The notes: generated by a model from the sequence alone, not told the origin. 64,000 nt of DNA from Nocardia suismassiliense (GCF_900269665.1 NZ_LT985361.1:6764649-6828648); one strand, 5' to 3'. Positions 34,747-43,595 are shown, numbered from the stretch's first letter. Translations and numbers: made by a program.

Positions 34747-35189
34747 TGAGTTCCGAAGCCGATACGTCCCTGCCCGCGCCGCGGATCCAGCTGACGCCGC
34801 AGGAATGGCGCGCCAAGCTGAACCCCGAGGAATACGCGGTGCTGCGCGAGGCCGCCACCGAACGTCCGTTCGTCGGTGAATACACCGACACCAAGACCGA
34901 CGGTGTCTACGAATGCCGCGCCTGCGGTGCCGAATTGTTCCGCAGCACAGAGAAATTCGACTCACACTGCGGGTGGCCGTCGTTCTTCGACCCGGCGAAA
35001 TCCGAAGCCGTCATCCTGAAATCGGACGACACCCTCGGCATGCACCGGGTCGAAGTGCTGTGCGCGAATTGCCACAGCCACCTCGGCCACGTGTTCGAGG
35101 GCGAGGGGTACAACACGCCCACCGACAAGCGCTACTGCATCAACTCCATCTCGCTGCGACTGCACCCCTCGGACAGCGCAGCGGAGTAA
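34743..35189 (+). CDS. msrB: Peptide-methionine (R)-S-oxide reductase
   Basis: A 148-residue MsrB, which reduces the R form of methionine sulfoxide in proteins using thioredoxin. The structural zinc is held by two CxxC pairs (CRACGAEL and CANCHSHLGH), substrate recognition includes HCGWPSFF, and the catalytic Cys is in RYCINSISLRL near the C-terminus. The length matches the family. It overlaps the aftC gene by 4 bases, so the two are translated together. Confidence 0.96.
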   Translation: MMSSEADTSLPAPRIQLTPQEWRAKLNPEEYAVLREAATERPFVGEYTDTKTDGVYECRACGAELFRSTEKFDSHCGWPSFFDPAKSEAVILKSDDTLGMHRVEVLCANCHSHLGHVFEGEGYNTPTDKRYCINSISLRLHPSDSAAE

Positions 35190-35274
35190 TCCGCAGCCAA
35201 GCACTGGACCGAAGGGTACGTTTCCCAGCCCCGACCCGCACGCCCCGAAAACCCGGGGCTTGCCGGTCGGTAGC

Positions 35275-35970
35275 TCAGGGCAGGGCGTTGATGAGTTTGT
35301 CGATCTCCACGCGAGGGCCGGTGAAGAAGGGGACTTCTTCGCGGACGTGCAGGCGGGCCTCGGTGGCGCGCAGGTCGCGCATCAGGTCGACGATGCGGTG
35401 CAGTTCGGGGGCCTCGAAGGCGAGGATCCATTCGTAGTCGCCGAGGGCGAAAGAGCTGACGGTGTTGGCGCGCACGTCGGGGTAGCCGCGGGCGGCCTTG
35501 CCGTGGTCGGCGAGCATCTTGCGCCGCTCGTCGTCGGGCAGCAGGTACCACTCGTAGGAGCGGACGAACGGGTACACGCAGATGTAGTTGCCCGGATCCT
35601 CGCCGGCCAGGAACGCGGGCACGTGACTCTTGTTGAACTCCGCGGGACGGTGCAGCGCCACATTGCTCCACACCGGGGCGCTGGCCCGGCCCAGCTCGGT
35701 GGTGCGGCGGAAGTCGGCGTAGGCGGCCTGCAGATCCTCGACCTTTTCGGCATGCGTCCAGATCATGAAGTCGGCGTCGGCGCGCATCCCCGCCACGTCA
35801 TACACACCGCGCACCACCACGTCACGATCGGCGAGACCCTCGAAGAACGCCCGCGCCTCCTTGATCGCGGCAGCCCGGTCCTCGCCGAGCACACCCGGCT
35901 GCACCTGGAACACCGAGAACATCAGGTAGCGAATAGTCGAGTTGAGTTCCTGATAATCGAGTCGCGCCAT
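35275..35970 (-). CDS. hemQ: Coproheme decarboxylase
   Basis: A 231-residue HemQ (ChdC), chlorite-dismutase-like. It converts coproheme to heme b by oxidative decarboxylation, the last step of the coproporphyrin-dependent pathway of Gram-positive bacteria. The family signature is seen in RYLMFSVFQVQPG, KVEDLQAAYADFRR, and LGDYEWILAFEAPELHRIVDLMR (proximal His region). The frame is open upstream, but MARLDYQELNS fits the family start. With hemE and hemY on the same strand upstream, it completes most of the heme branch. Confidence 0.95.
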   Translation of the reverse strand: MARLDYQELNSTIRYLMFSVFQVQPGVLGEDRAAAIKEARAFFEGLADRDVVVRGVYDVAGMRADADFMIWTHAEKVEDLQAAYADFRRTTELGRASAPVWSNVALHRPAEFNKSHVPAFLAGEDPGNYICVYPFVRSYEWYLLPDDERRKMLADHGKAARGYPDVRANTVSSFALGDYEWILAFEAPELHRIVDLMRDLRATEARLHVREEVPFFTGPRVEIDKLINALP

Positions 35971-36387
35971 GCCCCCATCGTGCCACCCGCAGGATTGACT
36001 CTGCCCTGCGGTCCTGGTCACGTTCCGCCGCTGGGCGCCGGCGATTCAACGCCCTACTGGTAACCCGCATCCGCTGCTGAAATGGCTACCGCGCAGCCCC
36101 GCCCGTCGACGGCTCGCAACTGTGGTGGACTCACCTCGAATCACCAGCAGCGCTTCGCGCGCTAGCAGGGCAGCAATGCTCGGCGACGCTAGCAGGGCCG
36201 CCGATGCAGTGCGTTGGACAGCTTCAGAGACGAATCAGCTTGCGGCAGTGGCGATACGGCGGGGCAGTGGCATCGCCCCGATGCGGGCTTTCGGCGTGAG
36301 CGATACACGCCAGGGCGGGCGACGCCGTGCCGATGGTGAGGCAGGCGGGGACGCCCGCGCCGTGCGGAAGCCGGCCGCGAGTACGAG
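35971..36387. other. Intergenic stretch with a degenerate copy of the hemY 3' end
   Basis: No gene is seen. About 36230-36365 repeats in degraded form the last part of the hemY gene that follows: the sequence CAGCTTGCGGCAGTGGCGAT, which spans the hemY stop, occurs near 36237 and again near 36388, and GCAGGCGGGGACGCC occurs in both at matching distance. The copy has no start of its own. It looks like a tandem duplication of the gene's end. Confidence 0.7.
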
Positions 36388-37734
36388 TCAGCTTGCGGCA
36401 GTGGCGATGCGGCGGGCGGCGGCGTTGCCTGTGGCGACGCAGGCGGGGACGCCGACTCCGTGTAGATAAGCACCGGCGAGGGCGAGTCCGTCGAGGGAGG
36501 CGACGGACTGTTCGATGGCGGCGATGCGGTCGATGTGGCCTGGGGCGTATTGGGCCAGGCCGACGCGCCAGCGTTGGACGACGGCGGACAGTGGGGGGAT
36601 GGGGACGCCGGTGACGGTGGCCAGATCTTCGGCGGCGGCGGTGATGAGGTCGGCGTCGGACCAGGACAGGGTGGAGTCGTCGCCGAATTTGCCGAATGAG
36701 GCGCGGACCAAGGCTGTTTCGCGTTGGGCTAGGTGGGTCCATTTGCGGCTGGACAGCGTGAACGCTTTGGCGCGCAACGGTTCTCCGGTGGCGATCAGGA
36801 TGCCCGAGTTCTGTGGGAGGTCGGTCTCGCGCGGGAGGGCAAGTGCGACAACGACAGACGAGGACAGCTCGATGCCTGCGAGTGCGGCGGCGGCGTCCGG
36901 TGCGACGGTGCCGAGCAGGCGGGCGGTGATCGGCGCGGGGGTGGCGAGCACGACGCCGTCGACCGCGCCGATCGGGTCGACCACCCAGCCGCGCAACCCG
37001 CGGGCGAGGCGAGTGGCCGGTGTCGCGGTGACGAATTTCGCACCGGATCGCGCAGCCAGCGCCTCCAGCAGTACCTGGTAACCGTCGCGCAGCCCACCGA
37101 ACACCGGGGCGTCCGACGGCGGCGGCAGTGCGACGGATACCGCGTGGGTGAGGCTGGGCGCACCGTCGTCCAGCGCGGCGGCCAAGGTCGGCAGCGCGGC
37201 GCGCACCCCGATGGAGCGGGAACTCCCGGCGTACACCCCACCGAGCAGTGGATCCACGCTGCGCTCCACGACCTGGGCACCGAATCGGTCGGCGATCAAG
37301 CGGTACACGTCGACGTCCGCGCCGGGCTCCCAGGCCAGCGGCCGCCGCGGTTCGCCGGCGATCTGCTCGATCGTCGCCGCGTCGACCAGCCCCCGCATCG
37401 ATTCCGCCGACGCCGGTATCCCCATCAAGGTCCGCTCGGGCAACGCATGCGCCACCCCGCCCGACCACACCAGTGGCCGCAACCCCGCGGGCGTCACCAG
37501 CTGCGTCTCCAGCCCGACCTCGCGCAGCAACTCCGGCACCTCGGGCCGCCGCCCGACGAACGCCTCCGCCCCGAGATCCAAAGGCCCCCCGGCTAGTTCA
37601 CCGGTATAGAGAATCCCGCCCACCCGTTCGGCCCGGTCCAGCACCAGGATGTCCGCCGCAGGCCCCAGCAGCATCCGCAAACGATATGCAGCGGACAGCC
37701 CGCTGATCCCACCGCCGACCACAGCGATCCTCAT
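36388..37734 (-). CDS. hemY: Coproporphyrinogen III oxidase / protoporphyrinogen oxidase (HemY/CgoX)
   Basis: A 448-residue FAD-dependent oxidase. It oxidises coproporphyrinogen III to coproporphyrin III in the pathway used by actinobacteria. The FAD motif is VVGGGISGLSAAYRL at residues 5-19 and ERVGGILYTGELAGGPLDLG follows, the conserved flavin-site stretch. The C-terminus reads LALAGAYLHGVGVPACVATG, typical for this family. The long open frame before the ATG at 37734 has no homology and is ignored. It lies between hemQ and hemE on the same strand, as in M. tuberculosis. Confidence 0.95.
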   Translation of the reverse strand: MRIAVVGGGISGLSAAYRLRMLLGPAADILVLDRAERVGGILYTGELAGGPLDLGAEAFVGRRPEVPELLREVGLETQLVTPAGLRPLVWSGGVAHALPERTLMGIPASAESMRGLVDAATIEQIAGEPRRPLAWEPGADVDVYRLIADRFGAQVVERSVDPLLGGVYAGSSRSIGVRAALPTLAAALDDGAPSLTHAVSVALPPPSDAPVFGGLRDGYQVLLEALAARSGAKFVTATPATRLARGLRGWVVDPIGAVDGVVLATPAPITARLLGTVAPDAAAALAGIELSSSVVVALALPRETDLPQNSGILIATGEPLRAKAFTLSSRKWTHLAQRETALVRASFGKFGDDSTLSWSDADLITAAAEDLATVTGVPIPPLSAVVQRWRVGLAQYAPGHIDRIAAIEQSVASLDGLALAGAYLHGVGVPACVATGNAAARRIATAAS

Positions 37735-38272
37735 AACCTGACGGTATCCCTCCCCCACCCGTCGCCCCCGACCGGTCCACCATCGCAGCGACGAGAGCCA
37801 CACCCGAGTTCACCCCGCCCCGGGCGCTCTAGTGGGCGCCGACCACGCACAGCAACAGCCGCACCGGTTCGCGCTTGCCGCACCCGGCGCAGGTTCGGTT
37901 ACGCAAGACGAACGAGGCTGCGCGCCGGTCCAGCGCGCAGCACCGCGCGGGCGACCTCGCGCGAACCGAAGTACCAGCGCCGTCGAGTAGCGGCGACACC
38001 CCGAGATACCCCTAGCCGGTGCGGACCCAAAACAAACAAGTGCGGATCAGGCGCACAGCATCAGTCGGACTGTTCCTCGAGATCCGCCCCCGTTGTACCT
38101 AGCGGGGTGCGAACCCCGCAACAAACAGCGCGGCTCACGCGAGAGCAACAGCCGCACCGCCTTTCGGGATCCGCACTGCCTCTGGGGTCCCTAGCCGGTG
38201 CGGATCCCGAGAATGGGTGCGACGTCTCCGGATCAGTTGAGGTCGGCAACGCCAGCGGCGCACGCGGGTGGG
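37735..38272. other. Intergenic stretch with short dispersed repeats
   Basis: I see no gene. Near-identical pieces occur several times: CCCTAGCCGGTGCGGA at about 38009 and 38189, with a diverged form (ACCTAGCGGGGTGCGAACCC) at about 38096, and CAACAGCCGCACC at about 37853 and 38147. They look like remnants of repeated duplication, similar to those elsewhere in the window. Confidence 0.55.
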
Positions 38273-38803
38273 TTACGTGCCGCTCACGATGATGTCGACA
38301 TGCTCGCGGGTGTTGTCGGTGGCAAAATGGTTGTCTTCGTCGGCCATCCACTGTTCCCACAACGGGAGCGCGGCAGACCCGTCGCGTTCGAGACCGCGCG
38401 CCAACCGCAGGGCAGGCGGGGTGTCGACCCAGATGGCCAGCGACAGCCGCGCTCGGACGGCGGCGCGGGCCGAGGACACTCCCTCCAGCACCACCACACC
38501 GCCCGGCGCGACCTCATGCCATTCGGCCAGCGCGCGTTGCTCCCAGTCGTAGCGCTGGTAGCGACCGGGCTCGTCGCGGCCGAGCGGTTCGAGCACTTGG
38601 CTCTCCAACCGCGGCCACCAGTTCAATGTGTTGTCCCACGACGCGAAGCTGTCGGTCGGCACCACGGGTGCGTCGCATGCGCGCGCGAGTTGCGCAGCCA
38701 GCGTTGACTTTCCGGCTCCACCCGGCCCGTCGATCGCGACCAACCTGGTCGAACCCAGGCGCGGCTCGCTCGCCTGCACCCGCGCCACGATCTGCGCGAG
38801 CAC
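38273..38803 (-). CDS. Uridine/nucleoside kinase-like P-loop protein
   Basis: A 176-residue P-loop kinase of the uridine kinase/phosphoribulokinase-like group. Walker A is AIDGPGGAGKST near residues 24-35; an Asp (VPTDSFASWDN) fits the nucleoside-binding position, and VVVLEGVSSAR fits the second acidic element. It probably phosphorylates a nucleoside or small sugar, but this short form is often annotated only as (d)NMP/uridine kinase-like. The GTG at 38803 overlaps the stop of hemE by one base (TAGTG), so it is co-translated with hemE. No lid motif for pyrimidines is certain. Confidence 0.85.
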   Translation of the reverse strand: MLAQIVARVQASEPRLGSTRLVAIDGPGGAGKSTLAAQLARACDAPVVPTDSFASWDNTLNWWPRLESQVLEPLGRDEPGRYQRYDWEQRALAEWHEVAPGGVVVLEGVSSARAAVRARLSLAIWVDTPPALRLARGLERDGSAALPLWEQWMADEDNHFATDNTREHVDIIVSGT

Positions 38804-39858
38804 TACAGTTCGTGCACCAATTCGACGAGCGCCGTCAGCACACCGGGATCGGTGTCGGGCAGCACGCCGTGGCCGAGGTTGAAGATGTGGCCCGTGGCGC
38901 CCAACGTGATCGCCTCGTCGGCTTCCGCGGCGATGCGTCGCGCTTCGGTTTCCACCGCGGCCGAGCCGGCGAAGAGCACGGCGGGGTCGAGGTTGCCCTG
39001 CAACGCTTTTCCGGGTCCGACCCGGCGCACCGCGTCGGTGAGCGGCACCCGCCAGTCGACGCCGACCACGTCGGCCCCGGCCTCGCCCATCGCGCCGAGC
39101 AGTTCGCCGGTACCGACACCGAAGTGGATGCGCGGCACGCCCGCGTCGGCGACCTCGGCGAAGACGCGTTCGGAGTGGGGCAGCACGAACCGCCGGTAGT
39201 CGGCGAGCGAGAGCGCGCCGGCCCAGGAGTCGAACAGCTGCACGGCGTCGACACCGGCCGCCAGCTGAGCCTGCAGGAAGGCGATGGTGATGTCGGTGAG
39301 CGCACCGAGCAGCGCATGCCAGGTCTGTGGGTCGGCGTACATCATCGACTTGGTGCGTTCGTGGTTCTTGCTCGGTCCACCCTCGACCAGGTACGACGCC
39401 AGCGTGAACGGCGCTCCCGCGAACCCGATCAGCGGCGTCTCGCCGAGCGCGTCGACCAGCAGCCGCACCCCGTCGGTGACCGCGCCGACCTCTTCCGGGC
39501 GCAACCGCGGCAGCGCACGCACATCGTCGGCGGTGCGCACCGGCGACGCGATGACCGGCCCGACGCCCGGCACGATATCCAGGTCGATCCCCGCGGCCTT
39601 CAGCGGAACAACGATGTCGGAGAACAGAATCGCCGCGTCCACGCCGTGCCTGCGGATCGGCTGCATCGTGATCTCGCACACCAGCTCCGGATCGAAGCAC
39701 GACTCGAGCATGCCGACACCCTTGCGCAGCTCGCGATACTCGGGCAACGACCGGCCTGCTTGCCGCATGAACCACACCGGACGCCGGCTGGGCGTCGCCC
39801 CGGTGGCGGCGGCCAAGAACGGAGCATCGGTCAGGCGGCGGCGGGTATGAGTACTCAT
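38803..39858 (-). CDS. hemE: Uroporphyrinogen decarboxylase
   Basis: A 351-residue HemE. It removes four carboxyl groups from uroporphyrinogen III to make coproporphyrinogen III. The family motif PVWFMRQAGRSLPEYR is near residue 29, ILFSDIVVPLKAAGIDL near 79 contains the catalytic Asp, and SWAGALS and GHGVLPDTDP are typical. The ATG at 39858 matches the family start (MSTHTRRRLT). It is the first gene of the heme run on this strand (hemE, kinase, hemY, hemQ). Length is as expected. Confidence 0.97.
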   Translation of the reverse strand: MSTHTRRRLTDAPFLAAATGATPSRRPVWFMRQAGRSLPEYRELRKGVGMLESCFDPELVCEITMQPIRRHGVDAAILFSDIVVPLKAAGIDLDIVPGVGPVIASPVRTADDVRALPRLRPEEVGAVTDGVRLLVDALGETPLIGFAGAPFTLASYLVEGGPSKNHERTKSMMYADPQTWHALLGALTDITIAFLQAQLAAGVDAVQLFDSWAGALSLADYRRFVLPHSERVFAEVADAGVPRIHFGVGTGELLGAMGEAGADVVGVDWRVPLTDAVRRVGPGKALQGNLDPAVLFAGSAAVETEARRIAAEADEAITLGATGHIFNLGHGVLPDTDPGVLTALVELVHEL

Positions 39859-40369
39859 CGATGCCCATCGTAAAGGGCCGCGATCGCACCCCCGCCCGCC
39901 CCGCCGCGGGGGTGCGATGGCCGACACAGACCACGCCCCGTCCCCCGCGGCATGCGGGATACGACGCTAGACCCCGCCGCCCCGTCCCCACCGCGGGCAG
40001 GCAATCACCGACACAGACCACGCCCTCGTGCCCGCAGCGGGCAGGCAATGGCCGGCACAGACCACACCCCGGTGGCCGCAGCGGTGTGAATGTCCGCCCC
40101 CGACCCCGACCGCTCCTGCCCGCTCGCGAGACTTGAAACGGATCACACCGAGCCGGATCGCGAACCGACGGATTTCGGCAGCGGTGATGTCGACCGCGGC
40201 CCGCCACTCGACGGCGCGCAGACCATGCCCGCACCCCTCGCACCACCCCGATTAGTGCGACACGCCGACGATCGCGGCGCGCGGAACCACGAAATGGCCC
40301 ACGGACGCGGCACCGATACAGCGGCGCGCCTCCGACTGTGCCGGGTGCACTAGGTCTACCGTCCCCTTC
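39859..40369. other. Intergenic stretch with three copies of a CCGACACAGACCAC repeat
   Basis: No gene is seen. The segment CC(G)GCACAGACCAC(G/A)CC is found at about 39921, 40007 and 40052. The last two start 45 bases apart and share most of the unit, including GCGGGCAGGCAATGG-like sequence; the first is 86 bases before the second. This is a small degenerate tandem repeat between the divergent hemE and DUF3000 genes. Confidence 0.7.
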
Positions 40370-41008
40370 GTGACACCGCTCGACTTCCGCGACGGCGCCG
40401 CAGCGACCGAGGGACCACATGGCGAGCCAGCTCAATTTCGCGCCGCGGTCGAGGCGATGGGCACCGCAACCGTGCACCCCCGGATCGAGCTGGCGCCGAT
40501 CCGCCCGCCGCAACGTCTGGCGCCCTATTCGTACGCACTCGGTGCCGAGGTAAAACACCCGGAATCCAATGTGGTGCCGGTCGATTCGGAAGGCGACGCG
40601 TTCGGCAGGCTGATCCTGCTGCACGATCCGGACGGTGACGACGCCTGGCATGGCACGCTGCGGCTGGTCGCCTACATCCAGGCCGACATCGACGCCGCGC
40701 TGGCCACCGACCCGCTGCTGCCGGAGGTGGCGTGGAGCTGGCTGGTGGACGCGCTGGAGTCGCGATCGGAACCGTTCACCGCGCTCGGCGGCACCGTGAC
40801 CTCGACGAGTTCGGTGCGCTACGGCGATATCGCGGGCCCGCCGCGGGCCCATCAGCTGGAGCTGCGCGCCTCCTGGACCGCGATCACCGACGACATGCGC
40901 CCGCACGTGGAAGGTTTCTGCGAGGTACTCGCCTACGCGGCCGGACTCCCCCCGGCCGGGATCACCGAGTTGCAGATGCGTTCGGACCTCTCGAAGGACC
41001 AGCGGTAG
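40370..41008 (+). CDS. DUF3000 family protein
   Basis: A 212-residue protein of the DUF3000 family, conserved in actinobacteria next to ribonuclease D (the position of Rv2680). The function is unknown. Conserved stretches include IELAPIRPPQRLAPYSYALG, GRLILLHDPDG and ASWTAITDDMRPHVEGFCE. It starts at a GTG. No signal or membrane helix is seen. The gene order with rnd suggests a shared transcript, although the rnd start is 140 bases downstream. Confidence 0.88.
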   Translation: MTPLDFRDGAAATEGPHGEPAQFRAAVEAMGTATVHPRIELAPIRPPQRLAPYSYALGAEVKHPESNVVPVDSEGDAFGRLILLHDPDGDDAWHGTLRLVAYIQADIDAALATDPLLPEVAWSWLVDALESRSEPFTALGGTVTSTSSVRYGDIAGPPRAHQLELRASWTAITDDMRPHVEGFCEVLAYAAGLPPAGITELQMRSDLSKDQR

Positions 41009-41147
41009 TCATCGGGGAAGACCAGCGGGCGATACGGCGTTGAGACCGACGAAAGCATCCATCGATTCCGTTGTTGTTCGCCCGCCCGACACACGGAAGC
41101 CCGATAGGACGACGACCGCCGCGGCACTGCACGTAAAGTTCAACAAC

Positions 41148-42440
41148 ATGTCCGTACCCGACGAATCCGAACCCACCGGCGCGCCACCCCTGCTCGCGCC
41201 CGTGGATGGCGTGCCTCCGGTACTGGACACCGCCGCTGAAATCGCCGCGACCGCCGCGCGTCTCGCCGCGGGCACCGGCCCGCTCGCCGTCGATGCCGAA
41301 CGTGCTTCGGGTTTCCGGTATTCGGCGCGCGCCTACCTGATTCAGCTGCGCCGCGACGGTGCGGGCACGTTCCTCATCGATCCGATTCCGGTCGCCGACT
41401 CGCTCGCGCCGCTGGCCGACGCGATCAACGACCTCGAATGGGTATTGCACTCGGCGGACCAGGATCTGCCCGGCCTCGCCGAACTCGGCCTGCGCCCGCA
41501 GCGGCTGTTCGATACCGAATTGGGCGGTCGGCTGGCCGGTTTCGAACGCGTCGGGCTGGCCGCGATGGTGGAGAACCTGCTGGGTCACGCGCTGCGCAAG
41601 GGGCACGGCGCGGCCGACTGGTCGACCAGGCCGCTGCCCGCCGAATGGCTGAACTATGCGGCGTTGGATGTCGAACTGCTGCTGGAACTCCGCGACGCTG
41701 TTGCCGCGGAGCTCGACGTGCAAGGCAAAACCGATTGGGCAGCACAGGAATTCGAGCACGTCAGGACCACCGAACCGGCCCCGCCGAAAGCGGACCGGTG
41801 GCGGCGCACCTCGGGCATCCACAACCTGCGCCGGACCAGACAGCTCGCCGTGGTGCGCGAGCTATGGACCACCCGGGACGCACTCGCCCGCGGCCGCGAC
41901 GTGGCGCCCGCCCGGATCCTGCCCGACGCCGCGATCATCGCGGCCGTCACCGCCGACCCGAAGACCATCGCGCAACTGCGCGCATTGCCGGTGTTCGGCG
42001 GTCCGCGGCAGCGGCGTTACTCCCGCGAGTGGCTGGCCGCCATCGACCGCGGCCGGACGATGCCGGACAGCGAACTACCGCCGCTGACCCAGCCGTTCGA
42101 CGGCCCGCCCCCGGTGAACCGCTGGGAACGCCGCGACCCGGCCGCCGCCGCCCGGTTGACCCGCGCGCGCACCGCGATGGGTGAGCTGTCCACCGAGCAC
42201 GCGATCCCGGTGGAGAACCTGCTCTCCCCCGATCTCGTCCGCCGCCTGTGCTGGGACGGACTGCCCGATTACGACCACGTCCCGGACTCGCCCGACGACC
42301 TGGCCAGCGCCATCGACGGTTTCCTCAAGTCCGGCGGTGCCAGGCCGTGGCAGCGCGAACTGGCCGTCCCGCGCCTGACCGAGGCGCTGACGCCGGAACC
42401 CGCCGAGCAGGTCACACCGCCGCCTCCTGCGTCTGTTTGA
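41148..42440 (+). CDS. rnd: Ribonuclease D
   Basis: A 430-residue 3'-5' exoribonuclease that trims tRNA and other small RNA ends. The DEDD-type active site is visible: exo I AVDAERA (D, E) near residue 47, exo II LHSADQDLPGL near 103, exo III NYAALDVELLLEL near 169. An HRDC domain follows (IHNLRRTRQLAVVRELWTTRD, residues about 223-300), then a second HRDC-like C-terminal region. The open frame before the ATG is not homologous. Its 3' end overlaps the convergent SRPBCC gene by 29 bases. Confidence 0.95.
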   Translation: MSVPDESEPTGAPPLLAPVDGVPPVLDTAAEIAATAARLAAGTGPLAVDAERASGFRYSARAYLIQLRRDGAGTFLIDPIPVADSLAPLADAINDLEWVLHSADQDLPGLAELGLRPQRLFDTELGGRLAGFERVGLAAMVENLLGHALRKGHGAADWSTRPLPAEWLNYAALDVELLLELRDAVAAELDVQGKTDWAAQEFEHVRTTEPAPPKADRWRRTSGIHNLRRTRQLAVVRELWTTRDALARGRDVAPARILPDAAIIAAVTADPKTIAQLRALPVFGGPRQRRYSREWLAAIDRGRTMPDSELPPLTQPFDGPPPVNRWERRDPAAAARLTRARTAMGELSTEHAIPVENLLSPDLVRRLCWDGLPDYDHVPDSPDDLASAIDGFLKSGGARPWQRELAVPRLTEALTPEPAEQVTPPPPASV

Positions 42441-42819
42441 AGACGCGCAGACCTTCGTCCATTCCCGGGCTGAAGGCGTCCGCGAGTTCCGCGGGCAGCA
42501 CGTCGTGCCGCCAGACGAACCGGGTGTGCGCGTCGCCGTGCGGGAAGACCTGCATGGACGCGTTGTTGTGCGCCGGCGTCCCGCTGCCGCCGATGATCGA
42601 GTACACGAAGCGTCGTTCGTCCTCGTCGAGAGTGATGAGCCGTTCCCGCATCGTCGACCCGTCGGCGAACTCGACCACGCGGACGTCCTGATCGTCGAGC
42701 TTGCTGCCGACGACGAACCCGGGTGCCATGCGGACCGGTCCGGTAACGAAATCGCGAATGATCGCCCAGATCTGGTCGGCGGAGGCTTCGATAATGAGCT
42801 CTTTCTTGACCGATGCCAT
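42412..42819 (-). CDS. SRPBCC-family protein (polyketide cyclase-like)
   Basis: A 135-residue START/Bet v1-like protein. The N-terminus ELIIEASADQIWAIIRDF and the C-terminal long helix region (PAELADAFSPGMDEGLRVF) are typical. Such proteins bind hydrophobic ligands or act as cyclases; the role here is unknown. It is divergent from a CGNR-type regulator and the region between them holds strong nested palindromes, so expression is very likely controlled by that regulator. It converges with rnd. Confidence 0.88.
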   Translation of the reverse strand: MASVKKELIIEASADQIWAIIRDFVTGPVRMAPGFVVGSKLDDQDVRVVEFADGSTMRERLITLDEDERRFVYSIIGGSGTPAHNNASMQVFPHGDAHTRFVWRHDVLPAELADAFSPGMDEGLRVFKQTQEAAV

Positions 42820-42832
42820 GGGGCTCCTTGTG

Positions 42833-42895
42833 AGTTAGCTAACTAGCGTGAGCTGAACGCTAGTTAGCTAACTACCTACCGTCAATAGGTAGTTA
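42833..42895. promoter_or_regulatory. Nested palindromes between SRPBCC and CGNR genes
   Basis: Two copies of the perfect palindrome AGTTAGCTAACT (42833-42844 and 42862-42873) form the ends of a larger inverted repeat with 17-base arms (42833-42849 and 42857-42873) around a 7-base loop. A third palindrome follows directly: TAACTACCTA, seven bases, TAGGTAGTTA (42869-42895). The A/T content is far above the surroundings. The layout suggests several dimers of the adjacent regulator bind side by side. Confidence 0.85.
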
Positions 42896-42905
42896 AGATG
42901 GTTGG

Positions 42906-43484
42906 GTGCCAAGTGAAATCGATGCCACGGCTGAGCTCGCGCCGGTGCACCGGATCGTGGAGTTCGTCAACACCCGTCGCGCGAACGGTGACGGGCTCGG
43001 CACGCGCGAGCAGTTGACAAGCTGGTTGCACACGCACAATCTGCTTCCCCCTTCCGCGGCGGCCGATGCCGACGATCGTGAGCGCGCCGTCTGGCTGCGG
43101 GAAGGTCTGCGCGCGCTACTCGCCGAAAACAACGCCGAACCCGTCACCAGCCCACGCCCCGACGGCTTGGACCCCACGGCGCGAACCCAACTCGCAACGC
43201 TGACCGCCGCGCTACCGCTACGCCTCGACGTGACCAGCATGCCGCCACGTCTGGTCGCTCAGCCCCGCGAACCGGTCGACCACGCACTCGCCACCCTGCT
43301 CGCCGACGTAGCAACCGCCGTCGCCGCAGGCACCTGGCCGCGCCTCAAAGCCTGCCGAGAACCGAGCTGCCGCTGGGCGTTCTACGACCAATCACGCAAC
43401 CACGGTCGCACCTGGTGCTCGATGAATGTGTGCGGCAACCGCGTCAAAGTTCGGGCCTCGCAGCGGCGGCGCGCTGGGAGTTGA
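42906..43484 (+). CDS. CGNR zinc-finger (ABATE) regulator
   Basis: A 192-residue protein of the CGNR zinc-finger group with an ABATE-type N-terminal part. The finger is at residues about 150-185: CREPSCRWAFYDQSRNHGR followed by TWCSMNVCGNRVKV. Four Cys should bind zinc and the CGNR motif is intact. These proteins are regulators found mainly in actinobacteria. The gene starts 10 bases after the last of three palindromes in the shared promoter with the SRPBCC gene. It is probably a repressor of both. A GTG is the start codon. Confidence 0.9.
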   Translation: MPSEIDATAELAPVHRIVEFVNTRRANGDGLGTREQLTSWLHTHNLLPPSAAADADDRERAVWLREGLRALLAENNAEPVTSPRPDGLDPTARTQLATLTAALPLRLDVTSMPPRLVAQPREPVDHALATLLADVATAVAAGTWPRLKACREPSCRWAFYDQSRNHGRTWCSMNVCGNRVKVRASQRRRAGS

Positions 43485-43510
43485 GCGCTAGGGAACACTG
43501 GGTCGTAGCC

Positions 43511-43562
43511 AACGGGACATAAGGACGGCCTCTCTCGCACTTTCGCGCCACCATGTCCCGTT
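43511..43562. repeat. Solitary copy of the palindromic repeat element
   Basis: Perfect 10-base ends AACGGGACAT and ATGTCCCGTT enclose a 32-base centre (GACGGCC...CTCGCACTTTCGCGCCACC). The same end motifs and central words make up the tandem array at 52379-53270. Here a single unit sits between the CGNR and PhzF genes. It might be a small mobile palindrome or a transcription-end hairpin. Confidence 0.8.
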
Positions 43563-43595
43563 GATCATGAAGTCCCGTACTGGTTGGGTGATCAG

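Noticed and set aside
36224..37468. Long minus-strand frame (414 codons) overlapping hemY
   Set aside because: It is a shadow in another frame of hemY; it is Arg/His-rich and has no known motif, while hemY has full FAD and C-terminal motifs.
38804..40906. 877-codon minus-strand frame reaching from the kinase gene across hemE and the DUF3000 gene
   Set aside because: Only its C-terminal 176 codons are real (the P-loop kinase). The rest is a shadow of hemE and of the opposite-strand gene.
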